A stretch of DNA of 64,000 nucleotides from Catellatospora sp. TT07R-123 (GTDB lineage: Bacteria > Actinomycetota > Actinomycetes > Mycobacteriales > Micromonosporaceae). This document shows, in pieces, positions 8,715 through 16,298 of the stretch. How positions within the stretch are numbered: the first letter of the stretch is position 1; the number at the start of each line of letters is the position of its first letter. The notes under the pieces were generated by a model, which was not told the DNA's origin, made no database searches, and saw only the letters and a program-made list of their open reading frames with translations. Where the stretch lies: positions 2,976,001 to 3,040,000 of the forward strand of contig NZ_BNEM01000001.1 in the NCBI RefSeq assembly GCF_018327705.1, given 5' to 3'. Made by a program: the position numbers and the translations under genes.

Positions 8715-8764
8715 AGATCTTGTGCGTTTTCTGCTGCTGGGGCGACGGAAAATGCACAAGATCT
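8715..8764. repeat. Dispersed palindrome family B, copy 1
   Basis: A 50-bp element that begins and ends with AGATCT. Arms 8715-8731 and 8748-8764 match over 17 bp with one mismatch (AGATCTTGTGC...GCACAAGATCT). An inverted second copy of identical length lies inside the coding gene at 30965-31014. Confidence 0.85.
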
Positions 8765-8853
8765 CGACGGCGGGGGCGGCGATCGACGAGCGCGTCGTCT
8801 GGCCGTACCGCCTGGGGTCCCGAAAGCGCGATCTTGGTGGCGAGAGTGCGGAA

Positions 8854-8914
8854 GATCGATGTTTGCGGTCGAAAAGTGCTGCTTAGGGCCAGGCTTTGAC
8901 CGCAAACAGCGATC
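8854..8914. repeat. Palindrome with GTTTGCGGTC arms
   Basis: GATCGATGTTTGCGGTC (8854-8870) pairs with GACCGCAAACAGCGATC (8898-8914), 17 bp with one mismatch and a 27-nt loop. No second copy was seen in the window. Its size resembles the other dispersed palindromes. Confidence 0.7.
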
Positions 8915-8987
8915 ATCGGCCCCGCGCGCGGCCGCGGGCGGGCGGACCGGTGCGGGCGACACCGCCGCCGCCCGGGGTGGGCGGCGG

Positions 8988-8999
8988 TAACGTGGGCGG
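8988..8999 (+). promoter_or_regulatory. -10 element for leaderless GH3 gene
   Basis: TAACGT (8988-8993) fits TANNNT and ends six bases before the GTG at 9000. There is no Shine-Dalgarno sequence in between, so transcription probably starts at the GTG. Confidence 0.45.
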
Positions 9000-10202
9000 G
9001 TGACCGGTGCCCGTATCACCCGCCGTTCGCTGCTCGCCGGGGTCGGTGCGAGCGCCGTCGCCGCAGGCCTGGGCGGCTGCCGCGCAGACAGTGCGCCGGG
9101 GGCCGCCACCGCGGCACCGACCTCCTCGGCGCCGATCGCGCCGAGCCTCTCCCCGAGCCCCAGTCCGAGCCCCGCCGACGAGGCCGCGCTGCGCAAGAAG
9201 ATCGCGCGGATGCTGGTCGTGGGCTTCCGCGGGGCGACGGTCAAACCCGGCGACTGGATCATGCGCGCCATCGCCGAGCAGGGCCTCGGCGGCGTCATCC
9301 TGTTCGACCGCGACCAGCTCACCGGCGGCAGCCGCAACATCGACTCGCCGCCGCAGGTCACCGCCCTGATCCGCAGCCTGCGCGCGGCCGCGCCCCACCT
9401 GGTCGTCTCGATCGACCAGGAGGGCGGCAAGATCGCCCGGCTGAAGCCCGCCAACGGGTTCCCCGCCACCGCCTCGCAGGCCGCGATCGGCGCCCGCAAC
9501 TCGCCCAAGGTCACCCGGCAGTGGGCCGCCGGCATCGCGAAGACGCTGGTGGACATCGGCGTCGACTACAACTTCGCGCCCGTGGTCGACCTCGCGGTCA
9601 ACCCCGACAACCCGGCCATCGCCCAGCTCGATCGGGCGTTCTCCGCCGACCCGGCCGTGGTCGCGGCCAACGCCCGGATCGCGATCGAGGCGTACCGGGC
9701 GGCGAAGGTGCGCACCTCGGTCAAGCACTTCCCGGGGCTGGGCAGCGCGAGCGGCAACACCGACTTCGAGTCCGTCGACGTCACCGACACCTGGACCAGG
9801 ACCGAGCTGGTGCCGTACCAGGAGCTCATCAAGGCCGGGACGCTGGACACGGTGATGGTGACGCACTTCCACAACCGGCAGCTCGACCCGGTCCTGCCGA
9901 TGTCGCTGTCGCACAAGGTCGTCACCGGGCTGCTGCGCGAGCAGCTCGGCTGGGACGGGGTCGTGGTCAGCGACGACATGCAGGCCGCCGCCGTCACCAA
10001 CACGTACGGCCGCGACGAGTCCGTCGAGCTGGCCCTGGCCGCGGGCGTCGACCAGCTCGTCTTCGGCAACCAGGCCGTGTACGACCCGGACGTCGTCGAG
10101 CACGTCGTCAGCGGCGTGCTCGGCCTGGTCCGTGCCGGGAAGGTCACCGAGGCGCAGCTCGACCGCTCGGTCGCGCGCATCGACGCGCTCTGGCCGCGCT
10201 GA
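9000..10202 (+). CDS. GH3 family lipoprotein (NagZ-like beta-N-acetylhexosaminidase)
   Basis: A 400-aa exported lipoprotein. It has a twin-arginine ITRRSLLAG start, lipobox LGGC, a Ser/Pro linker, then a complete GH3 N-terminal TIM barrel. Landmarks are VSIDQEGGKIARL, KHFPGLGSASGNTDF near residue 242 and the nucleophile loop VVVSDDMQ near 324. NagZ enzymes remove N-acetylglucosamine from muropeptides or chitin oligosaccharides. In canonical NagZ the loop after KHFPG is HGDTxxDSH and supplies an Asp-His acid/base dyad. Here the His position is not conserved (NTDFESVDV), so mechanism or substrate may differ. The gene ends in a hairpin terminator. Confidence 0.85.
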   Translation: MTGARITRRSLLAGVGASAVAAGLGGCRADSAPGAATAAPTSSAPIAPSLSPSPSPSPADEAALRKKIARMLVVGFRGATVKPGDWIMRAIAEQGLGGVILFDRDQLTGGSRNIDSPPQVTALIRSLRAAAPHLVVSIDQEGGKIARLKPANGFPATASQAAIGARNSPKVTRQWAAGIAKTLVDIGVDYNFAPVVDLAVNPDNPAIAQLDRAFSADPAVVAANARIAIEAYRAAKVRTSVKHFPGLGSASGNTDFESVDVTDTWTRTELVPYQELIKAGTLDTVMVTHFHNRQLDPVLPMSLSHKVVTGLLREQLGWDGVVVSDDMQAAAVTNTYGRDESVELALAAGVDQLVFGNQAVYDPDVVEHVVSGVLGLVRAGKVTEAQLDRSVARIDALWPR

Positions 10203-10203
10203 C

Positions 10204-10231
10204 GGCGCGGGGAGCCGGGACCCCCCGCGCC
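10204..10231. terminator. Hairpin between convergent GH3 and DUF899 genes
   Basis: GGCGCGGGG (10204-10212) pairs with CCCCGCGCC (10223-10231) just after the GH3 stop codon. It can serve both converging genes. Confidence 0.6.
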
Positions 10232-10244
10232 GCGGCCGCGCCGC

Positions 10245-10874
10245 TCAGCCGTACGTCGGGTGCTGGGGCCAGCCGGCCGGGGAGTCCTCCCAGGCCTGCT
10301 GGCGGCCGTACGGCATCAGGTCGAGGATGCTGTTGGTGAACACCAGCCGGTCGACACCGCGCTGGGTGGTGTTGTACGTGAGGTAGACGTCGTCGCCGTC
10401 GCGCAGGAACACGCTCAGCATGAACCCGCCGCCCGACCCGCAGTCCTGCCCGAACGAGGTGCCGTGCGACGACACGAACGGCAGCGTCCAGCCCTGCTCG
10501 GCCTTGTACGCCTCGATCTGCGACAGCGGCATGTCCGACACGGTCACCCAGGTGACGTCGTTGCGGTTCAGCCCGGCCAGGCCGGTCGCCGGGACGTTGC
10601 CGGTGAACCAGGTGCAGCCGGGGCAGTAGTGCTGCGGACCCCGGTCCATGAACTGGTAGACGGCGAGCTGGGTGCGGCCGTCGAACAGTTCGAGCAGGGT
10701 CTTCGGGCCGTCGGGCGTGTCGAAGACGTACTCGCTGCTGAACGCGACCATGGGCAGGCGACGGCGGCGCGCCGCGATCGCGTCCAGTGCCCGGGTGGCT
10801 TCCTTCTCGGCCTTGAGCAGCTCGTCGCGCTCCTGCTGCCATTGCTCGGCCGTTACGACCGGTGGTTTCTCCAT
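10245..10874 (-). CDS. DUF899 family thioredoxin-like protein
   Basis: A 209-aa protein of the DUF899 family, which has a thioredoxin-like fold. An N-terminal helix (WQQERDELLKAEKEATRALDAI) is followed by LPMVAFSSEYVFDTPDGPKTL, the cysteine motif HYCPGCTWF near residue 90, and YLTYNTTQRGVDRLVFTNSILDLMPYGRQQ. The biological reaction of the family is not established. The ATG at 10874 is preferred to a TTG ten codons upstream because the family alignment begins here. It is monocistronic, and a strong hairpin separates it from the upstream gene on the same strand. Confidence 0.85.
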   Translation of the reverse strand: MEKPPVVTAEQWQQERDELLKAEKEATRALDAIAARRRRLPMVAFSSEYVFDTPDGPKTLLELFDGRTQLAVYQFMDRGPQHYCPGCTWFTGNVPATGLAGLNRNDVTWVTVSDMPLSQIEAYKAEQGWTLPFVSSHGTSFGQDCGSGGGFMLSVFLRDGDDVYLTYNTTQRGVDRLVFTNSILDLMPYGRQQAWEDSPAGWPQHPTYG

Positions 10875-10937
10875 GCCCCGATTCTTACCCGGCGGGTCCG
10901 ACAAAACGGTCTGTCGATCACCAATCGCCCGGGGGTG

Positions 10938-10970
10938 CCGGGTGCCGCCCAGGGTCTGGGCGGCACCCGG
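10938..10970 (-). terminator. 15-bp hairpin terminator
   Basis: CCGGGTGCCGCCCAG (10938-10952) and CTGGGCGGCACCCGG (10956-10970) form a perfect stem with a 3-nt loop. It lies directly downstream of the minus-strand stop at 10977. Confidence 0.75.
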
Positions 10971-10976
10971 CGCAGG

Positions 10977-13058
10977 TCAGGCCGTGACGGCGACGGCCGC
11001 CGAGGCGGTCGTGCCGTTGACGGTGACCGACAGCGACACGGTGCCCGGCCGCAGCGCGGTCAGCTCACCGGTGGCCGGGTCGAACGCGGCCACCGCCCAC
11101 GGCGGCGCGAACAGGCGCGGGCCGACGTACAGGCCCGGCCCGCCCGACCAGCGCAGCGACACCGGGTACGCCACCGGCACCGTGCGCCCGCCCGGCTGCA
11201 CCAGCGACGCGGTCACCTCGGCCGCGGCGCCCCGCGCCAGTGACGCCGGCGCGGTGACCGCCAGCGCGTCCACATGCGGGTTCACCTGCACCGACAGCTG
11301 CCTGCCGGTGACGCCCCACAGGGACCAGCCGGTGAAGCCGCCGTCGTCGGCCGCCGTGGACGGGTTCTTGCCCGAGTTGCCGTTGACGAAGTACGGCACC
11401 CCGTCCACCCGGGCGGCGTGGAAGGTGCCGACGTGCGCCCCGATGAACGCCGCGCCCTTGCCGGAGGCGGCCCGGAAGCCCGCCAGCCACTGCTCCAGCA
11501 GCGCGGCCTCCTTGCGGTCGTTGAGCTCGCTGGCGCGCGCCGGGGTCGGGTCGCGCGGCGGCACGTGCTGCACCACCACGACCGAGGTGACCGCCGGGTC
11601 GGCGGCGGCCGAGTCCAGCGCGGACTTGAGCATGGCGTACTGGTCGAAGCCCGCCCCCCGGATCGTCAGCGGCGAGGTGTCGAGCGTGACGAAGCGGGTG
11701 CCCCGGTGGTCGAAGACCCGCCGGGTGGCGCCGAAGACGGCCGAGAAGTTGCCGATCGGCCCGCCCATGACCTCGTGGTTGCCGGGCACGTAGTAGTACG
11801 GCACCGCGTCGCCGATCTCCTCGTCGAGCAGCTGCTCGGCGAAGGCGATGTCGGCCGGGGACGCCTCGTCGACGAAGTCGCCGTCGATGAGGAAGAAGTC
11901 CGGGTGGGCGGCCTTGATCTCGCGCAGGGTGCGCCGGGCGTTGGCGACGATGTCGCTGTCCGGCGCGCGCGCCACGAACTGCGAGTCGGACATGACCGCG
12001 AACCGCCAGTCCGCGGCGCCGACCTCGCCGTACGCGGCGATCACCGGGTCCTGGACACCGGGCACCGGCGGCGCGACGACGGTCGGCGGCACCTTCGCCA
12101 CCAGGTCGTCGACGATCACCTGACCGGTGTACTGGGCGGCCGCCTTGGTCTCGACGACGTAGAGGCGGCGCAGCTTCAGCGGATACGCGATCCCCGCCGG
12201 GACGGGCATCTCGACGTAACGCCAGCCGGTCCAGGTGACGAAGTCGCCGCGCAGCACCTTGGACTGGCCGAGTCCGTCGTAGAACTCCAGCGCGGGCCAC
12301 TCCCCCTTGCCGGTGCCGTTGATCCACATTCCGAACGCCTGCGGCTGGCCGTCGACGGTGAACTGCACCGGCGGGTTGGCGTACGCGGCCCGGGTGGCCG
12401 TCGACTGGGTGAAGTCGTAGCTGAGCTGGAGCCCCGTCCCGGTGCGACCGGGCACCGCCGCCAGCGAGCCCGACGCGCGGGCCTGGCTGAACGTCCACTG
12501 CGCCGCGTCGTCGAAGGCCGCGACCGGCACGTCGGTGAGCCCGACGGTGACCGCGACGGTGGTGCTGTGCCCGGACACCCGGGCGGTGATGAGCCCGGCC
12601 CCGGTCGCCACCCGCGGCGTCACCGTGAACGTGCCCGACGGCCCGGCCGTCACCGCGAACAGCGCGGCGTCGTAGTCGAGCTTGACGTCGGCGGGCTCGA
12701 TCGCGGCGGTGAAGCCCTGCCGGTCGGCCCCGACGACGCCGAAGGCGCCGGTCGCCGCCGAGCCGGACAGGCCGAGCCGGGCCGTGGTCGCGGTGATCCG
12801 GTCCAGCGGCTGGAGCACGGTGAGCTCGGTTCTGCCGGATACGGCACCCCGGCGGGCGCTGACCTGCGCGGTGCCGGGGGTGAACGCGTGGAACACGCCG
12901 TCGGCGCCGGGCCAGCCGACCAGCGGGTGGTCGGACAGCCATACCGGGGCGCCGTCGGCGGGGCCGTAGGTCTCGTCGTAGCCGTGTGCGGTGAGCCTGC
13001 GGGTCAGGCCGGGGAAGACCCGGTCCGGACGGGCCAGGGTGACCTGGGTGGCGCCGGG
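10977..13058 (-). CDS. Metallophosphoesterase half of a frameshifted secreted protein
   Basis: The C-terminal portion (about 690 aa) of a protein whose first part is the gene at 13004-14263. Coding-type sequence begins near 13054 with GATQVTLARPDRVFPGL. It continues through Ig-like and carbohydrate-binding-like beta-sandwiches into a calcineurin-like phosphoesterase with MSDSQF, LIDGDFVD, VPGNHEV, VVVQHVPP and GAHVGTFH, then a last Ig-like domain. The first metal ligand motif reads D-S-Q rather than D-x-H. The open frame extends to 13277, but that extra part is an Arg-rich shadow of the N-terminal gene, so no convincing independent start exists. Restoring one base near 13054 would yield a single protein of about 1095 aa. 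Confidence 0.75.
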   Translation of the reverse strand, partial: PGATQVTLARPDRVFPGLTRRLTAHGYDETYGPADGAPVWLSDHPLVGWPGADGVFHAFTPGTAQVSARRGAVSGRTELTVLQPLDRITATTARLGLSGSAATGAFGVVGADRQGFTAAIEPADVKLDYDAALFAVTAGPSGTFTVTPRVATGAGLITARVSGHSTTVAVTVGLTDVPVAAFDDAAQWTFSQARASGSLAAVPGRTGTGLQLSYDFTQSTATRAAYANPPVQFTVDGQPQAFGMWINGTGKGEWPALEFYDGLGQSKVLRGDFVTWTGWRYVEMPVPAGIAYPLKLRRLYVVETKAAAQYTGQVIVDDLVAKVPPTVVAPPVPGVQDPVIAAYGEVGAADWRFAVMSDSQFVARAPDSDIVANARRTLREIKAAHPDFFLIDGDFVDEASPADIAFAEQLLDEEIGDAVPYYYVPGNHEVMGGPIGNFSAVFGATRRVFDHRGTRFVTLDTSPLTIRGAGFDQYAMLKSALDSAAADPAVTSVVVVQHVPPRDPTPARASELNDRKEAALLEQWLAGFRAASGKGAAFIGAHVGTFHAARVDGVPYFVNGNSGKNPSTAADDGGFTGWSLWGVTGRQLSVQVNPHVDALAVTAPASLARGAAAEVTASLVQPGGRTVPVAYPVSLRWSGGPGLYVGPRLFAPPWAVAAFDPATGELTALRPGTVSLSVTVNGTTASAAVAVTA

Positions 13059-14263
13059 TCGGCGTCGGGCGCGACCCAGTAGCCGCGCAGCTTGCCCGAG
13101 CCCTGCGGGGCGTACAGCGCCAGGCCGTTGGCGACGGCGCGCTCCGACCCGTCGGACGGGCTGTTCTCCAGGGTCAGGGCGGTCTCGCCGGGCTTGCGCG
13201 CCAGCAGCGTCGCCGAGCCGCCGCCGTCGATGTTCAGCGCCGTGTACGCCCCGAAGTCGGCCACCGTCCGCGCCCACTGGGTCAGCCCCACCCCGGCACT
13301 GTTGACCTGCTTGCCGTCCACGGTGAGCAGGAACATCCTCGTGCCCGCACGGTCGAACCCGATCGCGGTGCGCGCCGCCGGGGCGTTGTCGTCGAACGCC
13401 TGCGGCACCCCGTCCTTGACCAGCAGGAAGTTGCCGCCGATCGCCGCGTGCAGCGGCCCGCCGTCGGAGGTGCGCGGCCGGTACGACACGGCCACCCGGT
13501 CGCCGACGGCGAGCCCGCGCAGCGCGGCGGCCCCGTCCTCGCGGCCGAGCAGCACCGTGCTGCCCGGCGGCAGCGTCCCGGCCCCGGCGCCGGCCGAGAC
13601 CGCGGTGACGACCCCGTCGGTGAGCAGCACCTCGGTCACGTCGGCGGCGCCGTCGACGGCCCGCTGGCGCGGGTAGGCGCCCCAGCGGCCGGTGAACAGG
13701 CCGACCCCGCCGGTGGCGACCCGGTTGTTGAACTGGGTCAGCGGCACCGAACCGCCGGACCAGGCCGCCGAGCCCTCGAAGTACACCTGGAGGATGCGGC
13801 CGAGGCCCTCGGTGCTGAACCCGACGGCGTTGTTCCAGCCGCTGGTCGGCGACTGCACCAGCTCGCCGCCCGCGACGCCGGCGCCGAGGGCGGCGCCGGA
13901 GTTGTTGATGTCGAAGAAGTCGCCGTTGACCGCGGCGACCGGCCGGGTGCCGTGCGACGTGGCACCGGCGGCCATGTCGCGCACGGTGGCGTCGGCGGCC
14001 ACGGTGCCGGGGCTGAGGTAGTCGACGGTGGTGCCGCCGCCCAGGTCAGCGGTGAGCGCATCGGTGCGCAGCCAGGCGGCGCCGTCGACGGTGTCGATCG
14101 AGGTCAGGGTGAGGCCGGGCGCGACCGGGCGGGTCGTGCGCGCGGTCTCCAGCGCGGGCAGCGGTTCCGCGGCGGACGCCGGGGGCGCGAGCGGCACCAG
14201 CGAGGTTGCGAGCAGCGCGGCGGTCAGCGCGCCGCGCAGCGCGGTGCGAAGGGGACGAGACAT
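13004..14263 (-). CDS. Secreted phosphodiester glycosidase (NAGPA domain), N-terminal half
   Basis: The 419-aa open frame starts with a signal peptide (LRTALRGALTAALLATSLVPLAPPASA) and contains a NAGPA/DUF2233 domain (about residues 90-385). Landmarks are PVAAVNGDFFDINNSG, AIGGNFLLVKDG, RTAIGFDRAGTRMFLLTVDG and ALNIDGGGSATLL, the usual signature of phosphodiester alpha-N-acetylglucosaminidase-type folds acting on envelope polymers. The last 20 residues (APDADPAPPRSPWPVRTG) are frameshifted. Reading one extra C near 13054 of the plus strand would join the frame to the downstream metallophosphoesterase. This may be a sequencing error in a short GC run or a true disruption. Confidence 0.8.
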   Translation of the reverse strand: MSRPLRTALRGALTAALLATSLVPLAPPASAAEPLPALETARTTRPVAPGLTLTSIDTVDGAAWLRTDALTADLGGGTTVDYLSPGTVAADATVRDMAAGATSHGTRPVAAVNGDFFDINNSGAALGAGVAGGELVQSPTSGWNNAVGFSTEGLGRILQVYFEGSAAWSGGSVPLTQFNNRVATGGVGLFTGRWGAYPRQRAVDGAADVTEVLLTDGVVTAVSAGAGAGTLPPGSTVLLGREDGAAALRGLAVGDRVAVSYRPRTSDGGPLHAAIGGNFLLVKDGVPQAFDDNAPAARTAIGFDRAGTRMFLLTVDGKQVNSAGVGLTQWARTVADFGAYTALNIDGGGSATLLARKPGETALTLENSPSDGSERAVANGLALYAPQGSGKLRGYWVAPDADPAPPRSPWPVRTGSSPA

Positions 14264-14314
14264 AGAAGGCAGTACACCCGCCTTCGGCGAACATTTTCAA
14301 GTTCTTCTTCGTGT

Positions 14315-14344
14315 ATGAAGGGAATCTTCTTGATGACCCTTCAT
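14315..14344. promoter_or_regulatory. Short inverted repeat ATGAAGGG/CCCTTCAT
   Basis: Eight-base arms (14315-14322, 14337-14344) in an AT-richer gap upstream of the NAGPA gene and downstream of the deaminase. It is either an operator for the former or a weak terminator for the latter. Confidence 0.3.
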
Positions 14345-14361
14345 GGTCTCCCGGTGACCGC

Positions 14362-14811
14362 TCACCGACGCAGCAGGTGCGCGTTGATCTCGACCACGTC
14401 GGCGGCGAACTGGGGCACCTCCACGACCTGCACTCCCGCCTCCGCCAGCAGCTCGACCCCCTCGCAGTCGGCCAGCAGCAGCGGCTCGTGCAGCGAGAAG
14501 CAGACCCGCCGGATGCCCGCGCGCAGGATCAGCCGCGTGCAGGACAGCGGCCGCGAGGCGCGCACCGAGCACGGCTCCAGCGTGGAGTAGATCGTCGCGT
14601 CGCGCAGATCCACCCCGGCCAGCTTCGCCAGCGCCGACTCCTCGGCGTGCACGTGCTGGTCGATCTCGCGCGAGTATCCGTAGGCCAGCTGCTCGCCGTG
14701 CGCGCCGACCACCACCGCCCCGACGTTGTACGCGCCGGGGCTGGGCGGGCAGTGCCGCGACCAGTTGATCGCCTGTCGCATGTGGGCGAGGTCCTCGATC
14801 GTCGCGATCAT
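14362..14811 (-). CDS. RibD-type cytidine deaminase-like protein
   Basis: A 149-aa zinc deaminase of the CDA/RibD family. The catalytic HAEES follows a typical GAVVVGAHGE strand, and the second zinc site is EPCSVRASRPLSC. The C-terminal region (GVELLAEAGVQVVEVPQFAADV) matches the end of RibD deaminase domains. It overlaps the preceding reductase gene by ATGA. The pair therefore splits what riboflavin-pathway RibD carries in one chain, but the substrate could be another pyrimidine or pterin-like compound. No other rib gene is nearby. Confidence 0.82.
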   Translation of the reverse strand: MIATIEDLAHMRQAINWSRHCPPSPGAYNVGAVVVGAHGEQLAYGYSREIDQHVHAEESALAKLAGVDLRDATIYSTLEPCSVRASRPLSCTRLILRAGIRRVCFSLHEPLLLADCEGVELLAEAGVQVVEVPQFAADVVEINAHLLRR

Positions 14812-15533
14812 GCCTGGTCTTCGTTCGTGAGTCGGTCGTCGGTCAGGGGCCGGTCGTCGTTCGGGAGCAGGTAGCGCAGGTACGCGCAGTCGCCGTGGCG
14901 ACCGGTGTCGGCCAGGACCATCCGGCGGCCGGGGCCGAACGGGAAGGCCGCGTCGCCGACGAAGCGCGGCGCCCCGCTGTCGCCGACGAAGAACGGCGCG
15001 ACGGACAGCTCGATCTCGTCGACGAGCCCCTGCGCCAGGAACTGGGTGTGGATCGTGCCGCCGCCCTCGACCATGAGCCGCCGCACGCCGCGGCGGTGCA
15101 GGTCGGCCAGCAGCAGCGGCAGCGACACGGGATCGCCCGCGGCGACGACGTCGGCGACCGCGCCGAGCGTGGCGCGGGCCCGGTCGGCGGCGGCGCCGGG
15201 CACGTACACGATCTTGTCGCAGGCGCCGGTCGTGAAGAACGGCAGCGCCGGGTCCAGGTCACCGCTGCCGCTGACGGTCACCTTCGCCGGGGTCTCCGGC
15301 CTGCCCTGGTCGAGCCGCCACTGCCGCCACTGCGGCGAGCGCACCATCAGACGCGGGTTGTCGGCCCGGATCGTCGCCGCGCCGACCAGGATCGCGTCCA
15401 CCCCGGCCCGCTGCCGGTCGACCCGGTCGAAGTCCTCCGGGCTGGACAGGAGCAGCCGCTCGCCACTGGTGTCGTCGAGGTATCCGTCGAGCGACATCGC
15501 CGCTTCGAGCAGGACGTACGGGCGGTCGGCCAC
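14808..15533 (-). CDS. RibD C-terminal-like NADPH reductase
   Basis: A 241-aa reductase of the RibD-C/dihydrofolate-reductase-like fold. It begins RPYVLLEAAMSLDGYLDD and has the family landmarks DAILVGAATIRADNPRL, VEGGGTIHTQFLAQGLVDE and a C-terminal FGPGRRMVLAD segment. Family members reduce ribosylamino-pyrimidines or related substrates with NADPH. The GTG at 15533, preceded by CTGGAG, is chosen; the much longer upstream open frame is antisense to the sigma-factor gene. It is coupled to the deaminase by a 4-bp overlap. Confidence 0.85.
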   Translation of the reverse strand: MADRPYVLLEAAMSLDGYLDDTSGERLLLSSPEDFDRVDRQRAGVDAILVGAATIRADNPRLMVRSPQWRQWRLDQGRPETPAKVTVSGSGDLDPALPFFTTGACDKIVYVPGAAADRARATLGAVADVVAAGDPVSLPLLLADLHRRGVRRLMVEGGGTIHTQFLAQGLVDEIELSVAPFFVGDSGAPRFVGDAAFPFGPGRRMVLADTGRHGDCAYLRYLLPNDDRPLTDDRLTNEDQA

Positions 15534-15734
15534 GGGACGCTCCAGGGGGCGGTGGACGGCCGGGCCGGTCGGAAGGGGGCCGCAGCCGCGATGGCCAGCA
15601 CTTTTGCCGGCGTCGTACGTACGGATGCTACCCCAGCCGCACCACGTACCCGATGATCTTGTGATGCATCCCGCACCTGACCTGGTGCCCGAAGTCACCG
15701 GTAACCCCGACCCGGCAGGTGGACATCCCCTGAC

Positions 15735-16298
15735 ATGCAACCAGAACAAGCCGCGGCCAGACGACGGTTCGAGGAGCTGTTCGACGCCCACTACGCGGAG
15801 CTGACCCGTTTCGCTACCCGCCGGGCGGGCGCCGACACGGCCGGTGACGTCGTCGCCGCCACGTTCCTCGTCGCCTGGCGCCGGTTCGCCGAACTGCCCG
15901 CCGACCACGCCCGCGCCTGGCTCTACGCCACGGCCCGGCAGGTCATCGCCAACGAGGTGCGCGGGCGCACCCGCCGCGACCGGCTCGCCGCCCGCGCGGC
16001 CGCCGACGCCGGAACCCCGGTCGCCGACCACGCGGGACAGGTCGACGAGCAGCTGCGCGTACGGGCCGTGCTCGACCGCCTCTCCCCCGCCGACCAGGAG
16101 GTCCTGCGCCTGATCGAGTGGGACGGGCTCGACGTGGCCGAGGCCGCGCTGGTCCTGGGGTGCAGTCGCACCGCGCTCAAGGTGCGGCTGCACCGGGCCA
16201 GGCGGCGGTTCGCGCAGCGGCTGCTGGCCACCGAGGACCGCGAGACCGGCCCGGTCCGCCGTCCGTCCATCATCGCCGGAGGGAGCACCACCTCATGA
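15735..16298 (+). CDS. ECF-type RNA polymerase sigma factor
   Basis: A 187-aa sigma-70-family factor. Region 2 is FEELFDAHYAELTRFATRRAG...VVAATFLVAWRRFAELP with ARAWLYATARQVIANEVRGR. Region 4 is VLDRLSPADQEVLRLIEWDGLDVAEAALVLGCSRTALKVRLHRARRRF. There is no extra C-terminal domain. It overlaps the following membrane protein by ATGA, the usual arrangement for an ECF factor and its anti-sigma. The target promoters are not evident. Confidence 0.92.
   Translation: MQPEQAAARRRFEELFDAHYAELTRFATRRAGADTAGDVVAATFLVAWRRFAELPADHARAWLYATARQVIANEVRGRTRRDRLAARAAADAGTPVADHAGQVDEQLRVRAVLDRLSPADQEVLRLIEWDGLDVAEAALVLGCSRTALKVRLHRARRRFAQRLLATEDRETGPVRRPSIIAGGSTTS

Larger units (their letters stand above)
8317..8999. 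other. 683-bp intergenic region with two palindromes, no gene
   Basis: The open frames here are antisense or shadow frames with atypical codon use. The region holds the promoter of the GH87-like gene (minus strand). Near 8472-8512 several TTGCA half-sites form an imperfect inverted pair. It also holds palindromes at 8715 and 8854 and the leaderless promoter of the GH3 gene at its right end. It is locally less GC-rich than the genes. Confidence 0.6.
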
